Below, piece by piece: positions 62,043 to 64,000 of a DNA stretch of 64,000 nucleotides. The translations under genes and the position numbers were made by a program. The stretch covers positions 1 to 64,000 of the forward strand of contig CAWHFX010000013.1 of NCBI GenBank assembly GCA_963828715.1, given 5' to 3'. Each line of letters opens with the position of its first letter. Within the stretch, counting starts at the first letter, position 1. This DNA is from JAQGMV01 sp963828715. GTDB taxonomy: Bacteria; Pseudomonadota; Gammaproteobacteria; Burkholderiales; SG8-41. The notes beneath the pieces are model-generated. The model did not search any database. It worked only from the letters and a program-made list of their open reading frames with translations, and was not told the origin of the DNA.

Positions 62043-62672
62043 TTACCGTCCCGTCGAGTCTCTTTGCGAGACACCGGCGGTCGATGGACTGTCCGGCACG
62101 ACGTAGAGCAGAGCCGTGCAATAGCGTGGGGAGTCACCATCGACTCTCTTGATCTCATTCGCTTCCCAGCCGTCGATCGCGAAGCGATGCGTCACGATGC
62201 GAGTACCCGGCGGTAGCTCGAGGAACTTCGCGCTGAGTTTGCTCAGCATGTCAGGCATCAGGAATAACACCAGCACCGTCGCCCCCGAGATATCGGCCTC
62301 GTACAAATCGCCCTGCATGAACGTCGCTCGCTCTGCGACACCTTCGACCGCTGCAGTGCGTCGCGACAACTCGATCAGGTCCGGGTTGTATTCCACGCCG
62401 AGTGCGCGCGCCCCGCGCTTCGCGGCGGCAATCACGATGCGGCCGTCCCCGGAGCCGAGATCGATGAGGTAGTCGCGCGACGTCAGGCGCGCCAGATCGA
62501 GCATCTTCTCCAGGTACACGGACGGCGTCGGAACCCAGACCACATCCTTGCCGGCTTGTCCTTCGATAGGGTCACGTCGCTTCTCAGGTAAGCGCGCCCG
62601 CGCGACCGCCGCGACAGCCGAGGCGACGCAAAGTCCCAGGAATCCGTAAAGCGCCTCCGGCGATACGCTCAT
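62043..62672 (-). CDS. FAM173-like SAM-dependent methyltransferase with N-terminal anchor
   Basis: 209 residues from ATG 62672. Residues 5-27 (PEALYGFLGLCVASAVAAVA) are a hydrophobic segment that may anchor it to the membrane. Then DVVWVPTPSVYLEKMLDLAR, YLIDLGSGDGRIVIAAAKRG (SAM loop), ARALGVEYNPDLIELSRRTA, ATFMQGDLYEADISGATVLV and LFLMPDMLSKLSAKFLELPP. This order (VPTP entry, DLGSGDGR, LFLMP) matches the bacterial relatives of FAM173/ATPSCKMT protein-lysine methyltransferases. The eukaryotic proteins methylate a lysine in ATP synthase or ADP/ATP carriers; the bacterial substrate is unknown. Convergent with the EthD-like gene. Confidence 0.8.
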   Translation of the reverse strand: MSVSPEALYGFLGLCVASAVAAVARARLPEKRRDPIEGQAGKDVVWVPTPSVYLEKMLDLARLTSRDYLIDLGSGDGRIVIAAAKRGARALGVEYNPDLIELSRRTAAVEGVAERATFMQGDLYEADISGATVLVLFLMPDMLSKLSAKFLELPPGTRIVTHRFAIDGWEANEIKRVDGDSPRYCTALLYVVPDSPSTAGVSQRDSTGR

Positions 62673-62820
62673 GATGAGCTCCCTGCAGCTATTGCTTGAC
62701 GCACGAGTCTCGCCTTCACTCGGGCGCGCCGCTCGACATGAAGCATCGCGTCAGCATTGTTAGAATGCAATGCGGCGCGATATCGTCCGCACCGTTGATC
62801 GTTCAAAAGAGGGGGCCATC

Positions 62821-64000
62821 GTGCCAGAAACTGATCGTGGGGTAGGAGCAACCGAGACGCTGGCTCGATTCGTCACCGAGACCAGCTACGACAAGCTACC
62901 GGCCGACGTAATCGCAGCAGCGAAGATCGGCATAACGGACGGCATCGCCAACATGCTCGCAGGGGCTACGCAACCGCTCGCGGCCATCATAGGCGATTAC
63001 CTGAAGCAGATCGGCGGTAACCCACAGTGCGCCGTGGTTGGCCACGATTTCCGGACGAATGCGCCCTCTGCCGCGTTCGCCAACGGGACCTTCCTGCACT
63101 GTCTGGACTACGAGATTCAGGGCCAGCCGGTTGCCCATGGAACCTCGAACATCCTGCCCGCCGCGCTCGCGCTCGGGGAAATGTTCGGTGCGTCGGGGGC
63201 CCGGCTGATTGAAGCCTATGTCATCGGATGGGAGATCAACGCACGCCTGCGCAAGGCTTCCGTGCGCTGTGACACGCGCGGCTACCATCCCCCGGGCTTG
63301 ATCGGCCCGCTGGCCGGCGCGGCCGCAAGCGCCAAGATGTTGGGACTCGATGCTGCCGGGGTCCGGATGGCGTTCGGGATCGCGGCTTCGCATACGGGCG
63401 GGCTTACTGCAAACACCGGAACCATGGTCAAGTCGACCCATCCCGGTGCTGCCGCCCGCACGGGCGTTGAATCCGCTTTGCTCGCACAGGCCGGGTTTGT
63501 CAGTCGGGACGGCATCCTCGAAGTCAGGCGAGGTTTCGTCGAAACGCTCCTTGGCGACGGATTCGAATGGGATGAGCTCACACGCGATCTCGGCACACGG
63601 TTTCAGCTCGTCGACCCCGGATTCAACATCAAGCGTTATCCGGCTCAAATCTTCATGCAGTGGGCGATCGAAGCGGCTGTCACTTTGCGGCAGCGACACG
63701 ACTTTCGTCCCGAGGACATCACGTATCTCGAATTGGAAGTTCCGGGAAGCCACGAGCGATCCGGCCATGAGGGGGCCGCCAGCAGCGGTCTCGATGGCAA
63801 GTTCGATTTCGCCTATTGCGGTGCAGTGGCGGTTGCCGACGGGCGGGTCAATATCGACTCGTTCAGCGACGCTACGGCGTTCTCGCCGCGAGTGCAGTCC
63901 GTTCTGGGTAAGGTCCGCATCAAGCGCAATCCCGACATTCCGAGAAATCCGCCTGAGAACTGGGCTGTGGCCCGAGTGGGGCTGCCGGACGGACGCGTGC
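62821..64000 (+). CDS. MmgE/PrpD family protein, running off the right edge
   Basis: Start at GTG 62821 (GAGGGGG upstream); open to the end of the window, about 393 codons, no stop reached. Family features: LARFVTETSYDKLPADVIAA, AKIGITDGIANMLAGATQP, GNPQCAVVGHDFRTNAPSAA, FANGTFLHCLDYEIQGQPVA (with HCLDYE in place of the usual HxLDFDD), HGTSNILPAALALGEMFGA, THPGAAARTGVESALLAQAG and PGFNIKRYPAQIFMQWAIEA. These are the two domains of 2-methylcitrate dehydratase-like proteins, which add or remove water from tricarboxylic acids. In Burkholderiales such genes accompany Bug proteins. The 3' end (about 60 residues) lies outside. Confidence 0.9.
   Translation, partial: MPETDRGVGATETLARFVTETSYDKLPADVIAAAKIGITDGIANMLAGATQPLAAIIGDYLKQIGGNPQCAVVGHDFRTNAPSAAFANGTFLHCLDYEIQGQPVAHGTSNILPAALALGEMFGASGARLIEAYVIGWEINARLRKASVRCDTRGYHPPGLIGPLAGAAASAKMLGLDAAGVRMAFGIAASHTGGLTANTGTMVKSTHPGAAARTGVESALLAQAGFVSRDGILEVRRGFVETLLGDGFEWDELTRDLGTRFQLVDPGFNIKRYPAQIFMQWAIEAAVTLRQRHDFRPEDITYLELEVPGSHERSGHEGAASSGLDGKFDFAYCGAVAVADGRVNIDSFSDATAFSPRVQSVLGKVRIKRNPDIPRNPPENWAVARVGLPDGRV

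Noticed and set aside
62896..63768. 290-codon open frame on the minus strand
   Set aside because: The opposite strand carries a continuous MmgE/PrpD frame with family motifs; the minus frame is a mirror of GC-rich codons.
1..64000. rRNA, tRNA or replication origin
   Set aside because: I searched by eye for conserved tRNA ends, rRNA signatures and DnaA boxes in clusters and saw none; a tRNA scan would settle this.

Overview
The window is GC-rich DNA with no rRNA or tRNA gene seen. It looks like two unrelated pieces joined at about 9.2 kb. The left piece (1-9.2 kb) resembles a planctomycete: a large secreted protein of planctomycete type, a proline/tryptophan-rich secreted protein, a ParB-like gene and two nested insertion sequences. 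Almost every gene there changes frame every 100-300 bases. The right piece (9.2-64 kb) resembles a betaproteobacterium (Burkholderiales style). It has five stand-alone Bug/TctC solute-binding proteins, CaiB-type CoA-transferases, an HpaI-type aldolase, VOC and cupin proteins, and NHL-repeat lyase-like proteins. Frameshifts are dense up to about 15 kb and then appear singly (about 39.5, 41.1, 43.1, 52.7, 53.3, 56-59 and 61.5 kb). Sequencing indels in a metagenome-type assembly are the simplest explanation, and the 9.2 kb join may be an assembly chimera.

Layout. 0.3-3.6 kb: broken secreted protein. 3.83-6.32 kb: an IS982-family element interrupted by an IS4-family element that has an RBS-masking hairpin. 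6.4-9.2 kb: secreted Trp/Pro protein, oxidoreductase fragment, ParB-like gene. 9.2-13.9 kb: unknown fragment, Gln-rich periplasmic protein, SMP-30 lactonase, first Bug protein, isopropylmalate-dehydrogenase-like enzyme. 13.9-18.7 kb: M64 metallopeptidase, small proteins, FecR-domain protein, GST, aldolase, secreted protein. 19-25.3 kb: S41 protease, GNAT, haem peroxidase, NHL protein, Bug. 25.6-38 kb: SnoaL-FMO fusion, Bug, acyl-CoA dehydrogenase, phospholipase D-like protein, Bug, enolase-superfamily enzyme, VOC, GFA, NHL, and a CoA-transferase with permuted modules. 38-45.4 kb: cupin-rubredoxin fusion, membrane protein, diiron-type MBL protein, hydroxyacid dehydrogenase, dihaem peroxidase, CocE hydrolase, atypical SDR. 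45.5-55 kb: cupin, Bug, membrane protein, methyltransferase, two MFS transporters, substrate-binding protein plus FAD oxidase pair, aminotransferase. 55.2-60.1 kb: a cassette of PNPOx-like protein, two CoA-transferases, thiolase and DUF35 protein. 60.4-64 kb: VapBC-type toxin-antitoxin pair, an EthD/Dabb-like protein, a FAM173-like methyltransferase and a MmgE/PrpD gene running off the end.

The gene set suggests a heterotroph scavenging organic acids and aromatic or alicyclic compounds: Bug proteins capture carboxylates, CoA-transferases activate them, and acyl-CoA dehydrogenase, thiolase and related enzymes degrade them. The most interesting units are the bbsEF-bbsBA-like cassette in which one CoA-transferase lacks the catalytic aspartate, the cupin-rubredoxin fusion near a flavodiiron-type MBL protein, and families of dispersed intergenic palindromic repeats, some nested in each other.
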